64,000 bases of DNA from Bacteroidetes bacterium UBA2664. GTDB taxonomy: Bacteria > Bacteroidota > Rhodothermia > Balneolales > Balneolaceae. Made by a program: the position numbers and the translations under genes. Below the pieces are notes generated by a model. The model saw only the letters and a list, made by a program, of their open reading frames with translations. It searched no databases and was not told the DNA's origin. Location: the NCBI GenBank assembly GCA_002359315.1, contig DEMS01000006.1, forward strand, positions 1 through 64,000, read 5' to 3'. This document shows positions 17,862-26,962 of the stretch, piece by piece; position 1 is the stretch's first letter, and each line of letters starts with the position of its first letter.

Positions 17862-20800
17862 CTATTTAATAGCACTCATTCTAAGCGTTTCAGTAAATTC
17901 ATTTGTCGTAATCCTGTAAAGATAGACTCCACTTGCTAAACCGGATGCATCGATTATTAGCGAATGTCTGCCCGCCTGAACCGGACGATCTATCACGGTT
18001 TTAATAAATTGTCCGGATACGGAGTAAATCTCCAGTTTCACATGCTGATCCTTGGGCAGATCATACTGAATCGTACTGGTCGGATGAAATGGGTTCGGAT
18101 AATTTTGATACAATTTAAATTCATTGGGAACCGGAGGTTCCGGTTCAGGGGGTTCCGGATTTTCAACAAATCCTAAAGGCTTCGACGTAACTGATATTTT
18201 AGAGATATGAAGCTGCGATCTCTGTCCGCTCTCCTCATCTACGCTTTCTCCGCTATAGTAGTATCGCCATAAGACCTCAACATGAGGTTGATCTTCTGCC
18301 TCAGTGGGCAAAATAACCGGTACCATCGACTCCTCATGCCCCATTTCCTCATTCCTTTTATATTCAACCGGTTCGCCCGACTCATCCAGAACGTTTTTAA
18401 AAACTCCCTCCGCGCCAACCCGATACTGTAGCCGAATGTTATAAATCCGCGAATTGGGTTGCATGGTACCCGCATTCCACTCAATTTCGATGTTTGATCT
18501 CTCTACTGTATTGAGATACAATATTGCCCCACCCAATTTCCCCCCGGGGTAACCCGGATTTCCATCCGGATTTGATGTGTTTATAAATGAAAATCCGTTT
18601 TCCCCTAATCCATTGATTCGCGTGCGTGAAGATAGGTTGTAACTACCGGTAGTAAAACCCGCAACATCTGCCTCTAATGTCGGATCAGAATCACTCATAT
18701 AGACAAATCTCATCGCTTCTGGATATTCTCCGCGTGGCGTATCCGCTGAAAAATCCTCAAATAAATAATCTTCTTCTGTCAGGAAAAATGGTTCAGGTTC
18801 TGATGTTGTGACTTCTTCAAGAAACAGCTGGATAGATTCTGTAGTATCCGCTAATAGGGTGAGTGTAGGTGCTGTAAAAATTTGATTATCAATTTCCCAG
18901 TGTGAAAAAACATACTCTCCTTGAGGAGCGGCTGAAAGAGTTACAGGAATCCCGGAAAAATAGGTGCCGGTCCAAGGGTAGGGATTTTGAGGAATACCGG
19001 GTGTATCCGGCAGGATATCAATTGAATTTAATTTTATATATCCACGGGAATCATCATTAACCGTAAGGGTTATATTTTCTGTCGATGATATGTTAAAATG
19101 ATCCAGAATATTTTGCCAATGGTTTACATATCTCTGCTGTGACCAATCGATCAATTTATTGATCGTATTATTCCAGATATCAACACTTTGAGGATATCTC
19201 CAACGATTGCCAAAATCATGCATTTCCGGCTCAATAACTTCTTTCATTTCTGTGATGATCCTCACCATTCTATCCGGAAGAAATGCCGTATTCAGATGAT
19301 CCGCCATTCTGTTGATAAAATCTATTCTAAATGATTCGTTCTCCAGTAAATTTCGGAAAACCTGATTCGGCCAATCCTGGCCATCTTTTCCAAATTCTTG
19401 TGTGACCCAGCCGAGCATATCATAGTCAGGGTCTTGAACCAAACCCAGTGTGTAATCCAAATCATAAAACATCCATCGCCATCGTCCATCATGACCCTTA
19501 GGCGCTTCCGGGTTATAGGAAGTTCTTAACCGCCAAAAATCAATGTTGCTATGTGGCCAGTCCGTATTTGCAAAAAAGATCTGAGCGCTGAAATAATCCA
19601 GGTAATTATCGATATCCATTCGGGTTTTTACATACTCATAATGAGGATTATGCCCCAAATTTCGATCTTTAATAACCGTCAATAAGGCAGCAAATTGCTG
19701 ATTGCTGCCTTCTACAACCTCCCAAAGCCTGGTCAGGATATCCAGGCGTTCCGGATCCACTCCATATTTTCTCTCCAGATAGTGCTTATCCAATCTCTCT
19801 CTGATATTATGAAGGCCCCAATATTCTCCGTTGATATAAACAATAGCCGGCCTGTAAGCTTGTGTATCCATATTGAAATGACTGACCAATCGGTGTGCGA
19901 TCGCATCACGAAGCATTGAAAAGGCCTGGTCATTTCCCGAGTTTCGGATTATAAGTCGTTTGTAGGAGTCGTAGGGTTGATCAGGGAAAATCGGATAATC
20001 CATCCTGCTTTTTCCATATTCATTTCTGGCATATATTCTGAAACTCTTTTGCGTAAAACGCCTGGTAAACCCTCCATGAATTCGTATTCCCACATTTTGG
20101 CCAAAAGCAAACTCACCGGATTCCTCAAAAAATTCAAATGAGGCTTCTCTTTCCCATCCTATTCCCCGTCCGTAATAATTGCCGGTTTCCGGATCTCCCT
20201 CTTCGTATCTATTCCCCGGTACCAAAATCCCTATTTCATCATCAAACAGGTTTTTGTTGTCAGTTGAAATGGAAATTACCGGTAATTGATGATTATTTAA
20301 ACCCAGAGGAGATACAAAATAGCTGTTTGTTGAGGTTTCGGGTTCGAATCCCTGTTTTACAGTTAATATTCGGATTACCGTCCCTTTTTTGATCGTTGTT
20401 CTGGGGGGAACCGATTTTCTAAAATCCTCCAGGTAATTTGTTGGGATGGTCGATATTCCATTTGGCTCTGAATTTCGATCCCGAACGGTGATGGGGCCAT
20501 CATAAACCAATGAGTTCACTGTGGGTTTAGAGCCATCCAGCGTGTAATATATAATGACATCCTCTTGCGGATGAGATATTTGCAGCTCAAACTCTTCACG
20601 ATAAAACCCGGGGTCATGTGAAAAAACCGGTGGCTCCAATATTCCCCCTAAAGGTTCTGTTGAGTTAGACCAGCCGGGAGTCGGATTATCAAAAAACAGC
20701 CAATCACCCGTTCCATCCGGTTTTCGTCCAATAGAAAAATCCGTTGGGATCTCTGTGGGCTCCAGTTCATCGATTCTTTCACCATTCGGGTGGGTCAGAA

Positions 20801-21170
20801 TCACCTCCTCACCCGCCGCTTGTATGGCAAAGTTTGTATGAAGCTGCCCTTCCGGAGAGGTACGATCTTTATTGCTGGCCCATATTATGAGATATTCGCC
20901 CGCATCCAGTGTCATAACCGGAAAAACCCACTTGAATGGGGTATCATAATCATCCGACAAACCGTACCCATCCAGTGAAATCGGATGATCCCCCGGATTA
21001 TATAGCTCTATCCAGTCACTATAATCCCCGTCTTCATCAACAACGAATGTATTGTTTGATGACATCACCTCATTCAGACGAACCTGCTGAGACCTTCCAT
21101 CATCAATCAACATAAGGCTGAATAAAAAACTACCGGTTATAAGAAACAGAAATTTAATTCTCTCTTTCAC
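17862..21170 (-). CDS. Secreted CotH-kinase protein with lamin-tail, chitobiase-C and T9SS sorting domains
   Basis: This 1102-residue secreted protein begins with a signal peptide (about 1-27). A lamin-tail domain covers about 30-160 (VRLNEVMSSNN, then DWIELYNPG). A chitobiase/hexosaminidase C-terminal-type domain (about 185-285, YYTLDGSKPT) follows. The CotH kinase-like core covers about 295-690, with IRNSGND at 408-414, YINGEYWGLHNIRERLDK at about 445-462 and the metal-binding YDLDYT at 569-574. Beta-rich domains and a T9SS type A tail end it (YQNYPNPF at about 1035, ending GVYLYRI). CotH proteins phosphorylate proteins at the spore coat in Bacillus. It starts the CotH-VTC-DUF4956-HlyD set. 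Confidence 0.93.
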   Translation of the reverse strand: MKERIKFLFLITGSFLFSLMLIDDGRSQQVRLNEVMSSNNTFVVDEDGDYSDWIELYNPGDHPISLDGYGLSDDYDTPFKWVFPVMTLDAGEYLIIWASNKDRTSPEGQLHTNFAIQAAGEEVILTHPNGERIDELEPTEIPTDFSIGRKPDGTGDWLFFDNPTPGWSNSTEPLGGILEPPVFSHDPGFYREEFELQISHPQEDVIIYYTLDGSKPTVNSLVYDGPITVRDRNSEPNGISTIPTNYLEDFRKSVPPRTTIKKGTVIRILTVKQGFEPETSTNSYFVSPLGLNNHQLPVISISTDNKNLFDDEIGILVPGNRYEEGDPETGNYYGRGIGWEREASFEFFEESGEFAFGQNVGIRIHGGFTRRFTQKSFRIYARNEYGKSRMDYPIFPDQPYDSYKRLIIRNSGNDQAFSMLRDAIAHRLVSHFNMDTQAYRPAIVYINGEYWGLHNIRERLDKHYLERKYGVDPERLDILTRLWEVVEGSNQQFAALLTVIKDRNLGHNPHYEYVKTRMDIDNYLDYFSAQIFFANTDWPHSNIDFWRLRTSYNPEAPKGHDGRWRWMFYDLDYTLGLVQDPDYDMLGWVTQEFGKDGQDWPNQVFRNLLENESFRIDFINRMADHLNTAFLPDRMVRIITEMKEVIEPEMHDFGNRWRYPQSVDIWNNTINKLIDWSQQRYVNHWQNILDHFNISSTENITLTVNDDSRGYIKLNSIDILPDTPGIPQNPYPWTGTYFSGIPVTLSAAPQGEYVFSHWEIDNQIFTAPTLTLLADTTESIQLFLEEVTTSEPEPFFLTEEDYLFEDFSADTPRGEYPEAMRFVYMSDSDPTLEADVAGFTTGSYNLSSRTRINGLGENGFSFINTSNPDGNPGYPGGKLGGAILYLNTVERSNIEIEWNAGTMQPNSRIYNIRLQYRVGAEGVFKNVLDESGEPVEYKRNEEMGHEESMVPVILPTEAEDQPHVEVLWRYYYSGESVDEESGQRSQLHISKISVTSKPLGFVENPEPPEPEPPVPNEFKLYQNYPNPFHPTSTIQYDLPKDQHVKLEIYSVSGQFIKTVIDRPVQAGRHSLIIDASGLASGVYLYRITTNEFTETLRMSAIK

Positions 21171-21349
21171 TCTACTCGGAATCGTTAATTATTAATTACT
21201 CTTTTGACTTCTCGATTTTCACTGCCCGACAGTGCTTTCTTGGCCTCTGTAGTCACGGTTTTGGAGACATCATCGTAGAGGCCTCTCATTTCAAGGGGCC
21301 GGGACTGTCGCTCTGCTTCACTACACTGCCGATCCGGCTTCTCCCTGCT

Positions 21350-21421
21350 CTACGAAGCCTCCTTGATCTACATAGCTTTCTTGGTCTATGTAGCCTTCTT
21401 GATTCAGGAAGCCTTGGCGTA
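21350..21421. repeat. Imperfect 18-base tandem repeat
   Basis: Three 18-base units (21350-21367, 21368-21385, 21386-21403) follow the pattern CTAYRWAGCYTYCTTGRT, with a degenerate fourth. A TGCTCTACGAAGCCT stretch at 21346-21360 matches all but one base of 31567-31581, so the unit belongs to a dispersed family. Confidence 0.7.
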
Positions 21422-21452
21422 GTAAATAACGTAGCTGACGACGAATTAGAGG

Positions 21453-21534
21453 CGTCTCACGTCTCACGTCTCACGTCTCACGTCTCACGTCTCACGTCTC
21501 ACGTCTCACGTCTCACGTCTCACGTCTCACGTCT
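21453..21534. repeat. Heptanucleotide tandem array CGTCTCA x 11.7
   Basis: Eleven complete and one partial perfect copies of the heptamer CGTCTCA cover 82 bases. No unit differs from the others, which points to recent expansion or ongoing slippage. The period of seven is not a multiple of three. It lies in the shared 5' region of two divergent genes, about 235 bases before the TPR gene. Confidence 0.97.
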
Positions 21535-21769
21535 AAGAATATAGTATTCAAATCTCTTCCCAAAAAATCTGTATTTTGGTTTTTACCTATTTTATCAGAA
21601 TATCAACTACTACGTGGAATCACTATAGATTTACAATCTTAACGATGAATTGTTCCTGAAATAAATGGTGAACTTTTTTGCTGATTTAAGGTTAGTATTA
21701 TAATTAGATTCAATCTGAAACGTAACTTAATACGACCGGCCTTTTTAATTTTTCACTTTGCACTCGTAA

Positions 21770-23458
21770 ATGGTTAGATCTTTTTTACTGCTATTATTCG
21801 CCCTGTTTATCTGGAATCCCTCAGCACATGCCCAGGACACAGAAAGGCTGGAATCAAGTGTGACCAAAGCACTTGAATATTTTATCGATGGGATCAATGA
21901 CTTTGAAAATCAGGATTATGAAGAAGCCCTGGATAAGCTGATTGCAGCCCAGCTACTTTTTTCTGAAGATGCAGGCATCAATTACGCTCTGTCTGATGTT
22001 TACGCTGCAGTCGGTGATTTTGTGAATGCCGCTTACTACGGACAAATAGCTACTGATCTTGAACCCGAAAATAAGTGGTATTTGCTCCATCTGGCTGATG
22101 TTTATCGCGCATCCGGCAGAAATGAATTAGCCGTTGAAACACTTCAGAGAGTACTGGAAATATACCCCAATGATCAGGATGTACTTTATACACTCTCTGA
22201 AAGTTATCTTGAGTTTGGAGAACTTGAAAAGTCCAATGATGTTCTCGATAAACTAATCAACATCACCGGGGGTATGTTTGAGTTACATATTCGAAAATTT
22301 CAAAATTATAATGCACTTGGCCAGAACGAAAACGCGCTTTCTGAATTGGAAAAAATTCGGGAACTGAACCCCGGTAACTTGACAACCTTACACACCATCA
22401 GCCAATACTACCTGGAAGCGGATGATCTGGAGGGCGCAGAATCGATTTTGATGGAAGCCAGGGAACGAAAACCCGGTGAACCGACAACCCTTTTATTACT
22501 GGCTGAAATTTATACTCAAAACCGAGAATGGGAGAAGTTAGGCCGTGCCTTCATGGAGATGATCGAAGATCCCATGATCGGCCCGGACCAAAAAATAGAA
22601 CTGGCCCGATTTGTATTCGCTCAAAGCCTGAATTACCCTGAAGAAGAGGTCTTACAACAACAATCGGAACAGATCATCCTGGCCTTAAGTGAAAATGAAC
22701 CGGATTACGGCCCCGCACAACTTATTGCCGCAGACTATTTTCTTCAAAGAAATGAGTTTGAAACCGCACTTGAGGTATTAGAACGGGTAAACAGAACCAT
22801 GCCGGATCAATCAGAAGCCTGGGGGCAGAGAATTCAACTTCTATTTACTCTCAGCCGGTATGAAGAAGTGATCTCACTGTCCGAGTCCGCCAGTAATTAT
22901 GCTCCCGACAATTCTTTCATCCAATTTTTTACCGGTGCCGCTTACATGTTGACCCATCAATATGAGGAGGCTGAGGAGTGGCTTCAGAATGCCACCCTCT
23001 CTCCATCACAAAGAACCTTCCGATCCGTAATCTACGGCACATTGGGAGATGTGAAAAATGAACTCGGTAAGTGGGACGAGAGCGTTGATTCTTTTCAAAA
23101 TGCGTTGCGGCTGGATCGAAACAATCACAATGCCCTGAATAATTACGCATATTACCTCTCTCTGCGAAATGAAAATATGGATGAGGCCCTTGAAATGTCA
23201 AAACGAGCTGTCGAGATGGAACCTCAAAATGCATCTTATCTGGATACACTTGGATGGATTTATTATAAAAAAGGTGATTTTGAACAGGCACTTGAATACA
23301 TTCAGCAAGCCGTGGCTACAGGAAATGCAAGTGCTGAAGTATATGAGCATTTAGGGGATGTTTATGAAGCATTGGGAGAGTTGAATAATGCCAGAATTTC
23401 ATGGGAAAAAGCTTTTGAATTAGACCCGGAAAAAACTCATTTGATGGATCAACTGTGA
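21770..23458 (+). CDS. Secreted tetratricopeptide-repeat protein
   Basis: The 562-residue protein starts with a signal peptide (MVRSFLLLLFALFIWNPSAHA) and is otherwise a long array of TPR helix pairs, for example DVLYTLSESYLEFGELEKSN, AQLIAADYFLQRNEFETALE and ASYLDTLGWIYYKKGDFEQA. It probably forms a superhelical periplasmic scaffold. Its TGA overlaps the ATG of the DUF4292 gene by one base, which in turn overlaps the EnvC-like gene. This three-gene order is, from memory, common in Bacteroidota, and hints at a shared envelope function. Confidence 0.92.
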   Translation: MVRSFLLLLFALFIWNPSAHAQDTERLESSVTKALEYFIDGINDFENQDYEEALDKLIAAQLLFSEDAGINYALSDVYAAVGDFVNAAYYGQIATDLEPENKWYLLHLADVYRASGRNELAVETLQRVLEIYPNDQDVLYTLSESYLEFGELEKSNDVLDKLINITGGMFELHIRKFQNYNALGQNENALSELEKIRELNPGNLTTLHTISQYYLEADDLEGAESILMEARERKPGEPTTLLLLAEIYTQNREWEKLGRAFMEMIEDPMIGPDQKIELARFVFAQSLNYPEEEVLQQQSEQIILALSENEPDYGPAQLIAADYFLQRNEFETALEVLERVNRTMPDQSEAWGQRIQLLFTLSRYEEVISLSESASNYAPDNSFIQFFTGAAYMLTHQYEEAEEWLQNATLSPSQRTFRSVIYGTLGDVKNELGKWDESVDSFQNALRLDRNNHNALNNYAYYLSLRNENMDEALEMSKRAVEMEPQNASYLDTLGWIYYKKGDFEQALEYIQQAVATGNASAEVYEHLGDVYEALGELNNARISWEKAFELDPEKTHLMDQL

Positions 23459-24225
23459 TGAATTCAAAAATCAGATCTAAAATTATAACGGCAATATTGA
23501 CTCTTTTTTTGCTTTCAGCATGTAGTACTACAGAACCGCTTACCGGTATTGAAGGGCTCGAATTTGCTGATATAACCGCTGAGGAATTAACAAATTTAAT
23601 CCCCGACTACAGCAATGATCTGTTCACCCTCAGCGGAAGGGGGCGGGCCATCGTAAGTGAACCCGGTAACAGCGACCGCGTAACCATCCGGTTTCAGGCA
23701 AATCGCGATGAGGGCTTGATCAATGTTAGAAACAGTGCAGGAATTGAGGGCGGACAAATCTACGTCGATAGCGATTCACTTACAATCTATAATCGAATTG
23801 ACAAAATCGCAGAAAAAGTATCTCTGCAACACGGCAACTTGTCAAGCGTTGGTTCATTAGCATCTGTAAATTTTATTGAACTTTTTAATTTTACGTTTGA
23901 TGCCTCAGAAATTGACCGGATCTATGACGATGATGACCAATTTGTAGTGCTTTTAACCAATCAATCGCTGATCAGGGTGATTAAAAGAAGTGGTTTTATA
24001 CAAAACGTTGTACATGCAAATAACGAACGATCTGCCCCTTACAGCAGAATTGATTATGATGGTTATGCTGAGATAAATTCATTTCAACTGCCCAGAAGAA
24101 TCACTATTTACAGTACAGATGGGAACTCCAGGGCGGCACTGTTAGTACAGCAACTGGAACTCAATATTGAGCTGCCGGAACTTGGGATTGACCTCCCCGA
24201 TGATATTATACTGAAAAGGCCATGA
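23458..24225 (+). CDS. DUF4292 family lipoprotein
   Basis: This protein of 255 residues is a lipoprotein (FLLSAC lipobox near residue 22) with a LolA/LolB-like half-barrel fold predicted for DUF4292. Strand-rich segments include LFTLSGRGRAIVSEPG, RVTIRFQANRDEG and GLINVRNSAGIEGGQIYVDS. The GTG three bases upstream is a weaker choice than ATG 23458, which overlaps the TPR stop. DUF4292 proteins are proposed to handle lipids or lipoproteins at the outer membrane; the exact substrate is unknown. Confidence 0.88.
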   Translation: MNSKIRSKIITAILTLFLLSACSTTEPLTGIEGLEFADITAEELTNLIPDYSNDLFTLSGRGRAIVSEPGNSDRVTIRFQANRDEGLINVRNSAGIEGGQIYVDSDSLTIYNRIDKIAEKVSLQHGNLSSVGSLASVNFIELFNFTFDASEIDRIYDDDDQFVVLLTNQSLIRVIKRSGFIQNVVHANNERSAPYSRIDYDGYAEINSFQLPRRITIYSTDGNSRAALLVQQLELNIELPELGIDLPDDIILKRP

Positions 24226-25484
24226 TCAAACATTTTTATATACTCTTAAACTGTCTGCTCTTTGGGATTGTGCCTTCCGTTATGGCGCAATCATCTTATG
24301 ATTATCTTCGGTCTCAAATGATTGAAAGACAGCAGAATACACGCTCACAGATAGAAAATATCGATCGACAAATCGCCAATTATACAGCTCAGCTCACTGA
24401 AACTACAGAGGAGTATGAGCAGCTCTACAGGCGGTATCAAGAACTTGACAGGTTAATTTCATTGCAGCAGGAGAGATTACGGCAGACGAATCGGGAACAG
24501 CGGGCGATTCAAGAAGAGATTCAACTGATTGAAAGAAATTTACGTGATCTTGAAGAGCATCTGCGAATGCTTCTTAATGAGTATAAATCAACGCTGACCT
24601 ATCTCTATAAACACGGCCGAACAACAGAGCTGGCACTGATGATTACATCCAGTTCTCTCAACCAGCTCATGATTCGCTCTTACTATTTGAGCATGTTTAA
24701 TAACCATGTTCAGGAACAAGTGGATGAAATTGAAGAGACTCAGCAACAGCTTCTCCTGTCCCGGGCAGACCTGGAGACGTCCCGTGAACGAAACCAGGCG
24801 GTATTGGCTGAAATACGATCGGAAACCAATACCCTTGAAGAACAACAGAGACAGCAGGGGATTCTTGTGGAAAGACTTCAAAGTGATATTGAAAGTATGG
24901 AAGAGCAGAGGACTCGACAACAACAGCAGAGAGAGAGCCTGGAATCCACTCTTGAAAATCTGATCCGTGAAGAAGAAAGGCTACGTCGGGCCGAATCCGC
25001 GCCAGCAGGAGAGGTAGCCGTTCGAAGAGAGCTGAATCTTTCTGAGACTGAGATCTCTGCATTTGGAACCCGGTTCAGGGAACAACGGGGGCAGCTTCCA
25101 TGGCCTGTTGAAAATGGGACGATCACTCAGCGATTTGGTTTCAGAGTACACCCCGTACACAATACCCGAGTACCCAATCTTGGAGTAGATATATCAGCGG
25201 TTCCACGATCTACAGTCCGTGTGGTTAGTGAAGGATACGTATCCGGGGTACAGCCATTGCAAGGATATGGCGAAATTGTGTTTGTAAACCATGGCAGTTT
25301 CATCACCGGCTATGGAAATTTGAGCGAGATATATGTTCGAAGAAATCAGGTTCTTCAACAAGGAGATGTAATCGGACTGTCCGGCGATCAAGACTCCGTG
25401 ATGGGATCGATCCTTTTCTTTTTAGTGAGGGATGGAAGTCAGAATGCTGATCCAGAACGTTGGCTTCAACGAGCAAATCCCTGA
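24222..25484 (+). CDS. EnvC-like protein: coiled coil plus degenerate LytM (M23) domain
   Basis: The 420-residue secreted protein has a signal peptide (to about residue 22), two long coiled-coil stretches (about 25-110 and 150-265) and a C-terminal LytM fold (about 295-415). All zinc-ligand positions are altered. Asn319 replaces the first His, with Asp323 kept. The GYGNLSE segment lacks the His usual before LS, and the final HLHFE-like motif is SILFFLV. As in E. coli EnvC, it should be a non-catalytic amidase activator for cell separation. It overlaps DUF4292 by four bases (ATGA). Confidence 0.92.
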   Translation: MIKHFYILLNCLLFGIVPSVMAQSSYDYLRSQMIERQQNTRSQIENIDRQIANYTAQLTETTEEYEQLYRRYQELDRLISLQQERLRQTNREQRAIQEEIQLIERNLRDLEEHLRMLLNEYKSTLTYLYKHGRTTELALMITSSSLNQLMIRSYYLSMFNNHVQEQVDEIEETQQQLLLSRADLETSRERNQAVLAEIRSETNTLEEQQRQQGILVERLQSDIESMEEQRTRQQQQRESLESTLENLIREEERLRRAESAPAGEVAVRRELNLSETEISAFGTRFREQRGQLPWPVENGTITQRFGFRVHPVHNTRVPNLGVDISAVPRSTVRVVSEGYVSGVQPLQGYGEIVFVNHGSFITGYGNLSEIYVRRNQVLQQGDVIGLSGDQDSVMGSILFFLVRDGSQNADPERWLQRANP

Positions 25485-25506
25485 TCGTGAACTTTAATCG
25501 TGTACT

Positions 25507-26706
25507 CTAACGTTCAATTAAAGTCGCACTGATCACTTCATCCTGTCTGGTGCGTATGCTCGTCATAATATCATCACTCGGTTTTGTATCGATCTGAATA
25601 GTACAACAAGCTGTTTTTTTCCCTTCAAAGATCACATTTGTCAGCTCTTGCGCATTGATCTTCGCCTGTTTCAATTCACTCATTACATTGGCAATAACCC
25701 CCGGTTTGTCGAAGTGGCGGACCACCAGTTGCCAGGGGGCCTCCGTCTGTTCGCATCGGTTCAGCCAATTCCGAACATGTCCTTGCTGTACATACCCTCT
25801 TACAATATCAACGGCATCTTCAGCCACGGCAAGCTGAGCCTGTTCTGTGCTTGCACCGATATGATGAGAAATGTAAACATTATCCAGTTCCTGAAACCGG
25901 CTTGTGAATGTTCCCTGTTTGCCTTCCGGCTCATCACTGAAAACATCCAGCCCGGCCCGTATTCTACCGCTTTTAAGTTCTTCATAAAGTGCCTCTTCAT
26001 CCACAATCCCATCTCTGGATGTATTGATAAAAAGCGCCCCATCTTTCATTGCAGCTAATATCTCCCTGGATATAATCCCTTTTGTATCCGCATTCAGCGC
26101 CAGGTGAACAGTGAGGATATCACACTGTTTTGCGACATCCAATACACTTTCTGCATACTCTATGTCCATCTCCTCCGCTATGTCCGGAGTCAGGGATCGG
26201 GACCACGCAACGATCTCAAGTCCAAATGCTTTTCCTCTTTTAATCACTTCCTGTCCAATCTGACCCGCTCCTACAACTCCTAATGTTTTTCCGTAGAGTC
26301 CGTCCGCTTTGCTATAAACCGCTTTGTTCCAGGATCCTTTTCTGAAATCAGATACGTTATCGGCCAGAAAACGATCAAGCGACAATATCAGCCCGATGGT
26401 CAGTTCAGCCACTGCAATGGCATTCTTGCCCGGACAATTTGCAACATAGATCCCCAGGCTGCTGGCAGATTTAATATCAATATTATTAACCCCCGCACCG
26501 GCCCGGATGATCAAACTCAAATTAGGGCTGTTTTTGATACACGATTCGCTCACAACCGTGGATCGTACAATCAATATCTGCGAATCCGGCAACCCTTTGT
26601 CTAATTCGGATTGGGTTAATTGCGCCTCTGAATGTACTTTTAAACCCAGATTTTTAAGTTGTTGAATGGCTTGTTCAGGTAGTTTATCTGCAATTGTAAC
26701 GATCAT
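25507..26706 (-). CDS. serA: D-3-phosphoglycerate dehydrogenase with C-terminal ACT domain
   Basis: SerA oxidises 3-phosphoglycerate to 3-phosphohydroxypyruvate, the first step of serine synthesis. The 399 residues show the N-terminal substrate part, the Rossmann motif GVVGAGQIGQ (about 143-152), the DGALFINTSRDGIVDEEAL segment and the active-site histidine in SHHIGAS (about 279-285). The ACT domain (about 322-399) gives feedback control by serine in relatives. The start ATG at 26706 has a GGAG about ten bases upstream. Other 2-hydroxyacid dehydrogenases are possible, but the ACT tail favours SerA. It converges with the EnvC-like gene, 22 bases apart. Confidence 0.9.
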   Translation of the reverse strand: MIVTIADKLPEQAIQQLKNLGLKVHSEAQLTQSELDKGLPDSQILIVRSTVVSESCIKNSPNLSLIIRAGAGVNNIDIKSASSLGIYVANCPGKNAIAVAELTIGLILSLDRFLADNVSDFRKGSWNKAVYSKADGLYGKTLGVVGAGQIGQEVIKRGKAFGLEIVAWSRSLTPDIAEEMDIEYAESVLDVAKQCDILTVHLALNADTKGIISREILAAMKDGALFINTSRDGIVDEEALYEELKSGRIRAGLDVFSDEPEGKQGTFTSRFQELDNVYISHHIGASTEQAQLAVAEDAVDIVRGYVQQGHVRNWLNRCEQTEAPWQLVVRHFDKPGVIANVMSELKQAKINAQELTNVIFEGKKTACCTIQIDTKPSDDIMTSIRTRQDEVISATLIER

Positions 26707-26962
26707 GATAGTCTCCGTTTTTATCTCTTTTTTTCTCTTTTTTTCTCTTTTTGAAAGGTAAAGAAAGTGGGAATAATCCCGAAATAGAATCGTATGAAAT
26801 GATCAAATCGAAATATCGTGATCGAATTTGACAGTTCAGCGATAAATTGAAATTTGACAGAGAGTATTGTGGCTAAGATTTGTTTATCTGAGAGTATCTA
26901 TACGTTGAAATTTGTGTCAGGGCGCCGCTCTGCTGTGTATTATCCGTCAGAGTTCATTTCTT

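Larger units (their letters stand above)
21171..21769. other. Long intergenic region with tandem repeats
   Basis: This 599-base gap between the divergent CotH and TPR genes holds no supported gene. Bases 21350-21403 hold three imperfect 18-base repeats (CTACGAAGCCTCCTTGAT type) with a decayed fourth copy to about 21421. Bases 21453-21534 are a pure heptamer array. The last 230 bases are AT-rich and presumably hold the promoter of the TPR gene, but no promoter motif could be assigned with confidence. Confidence 0.7.

Noticed and set aside
21453..21534. Possible CRISPR array from the regular repeats
   Set aside because: Period is seven with no spacers, and no cas genes are present.
26720..26752. 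CTCTTTTTTT repeats upstream of serA
   Set aside because: Only three poly-T rich units of ten bases; likely simple-sequence noise and not a heptamer array.
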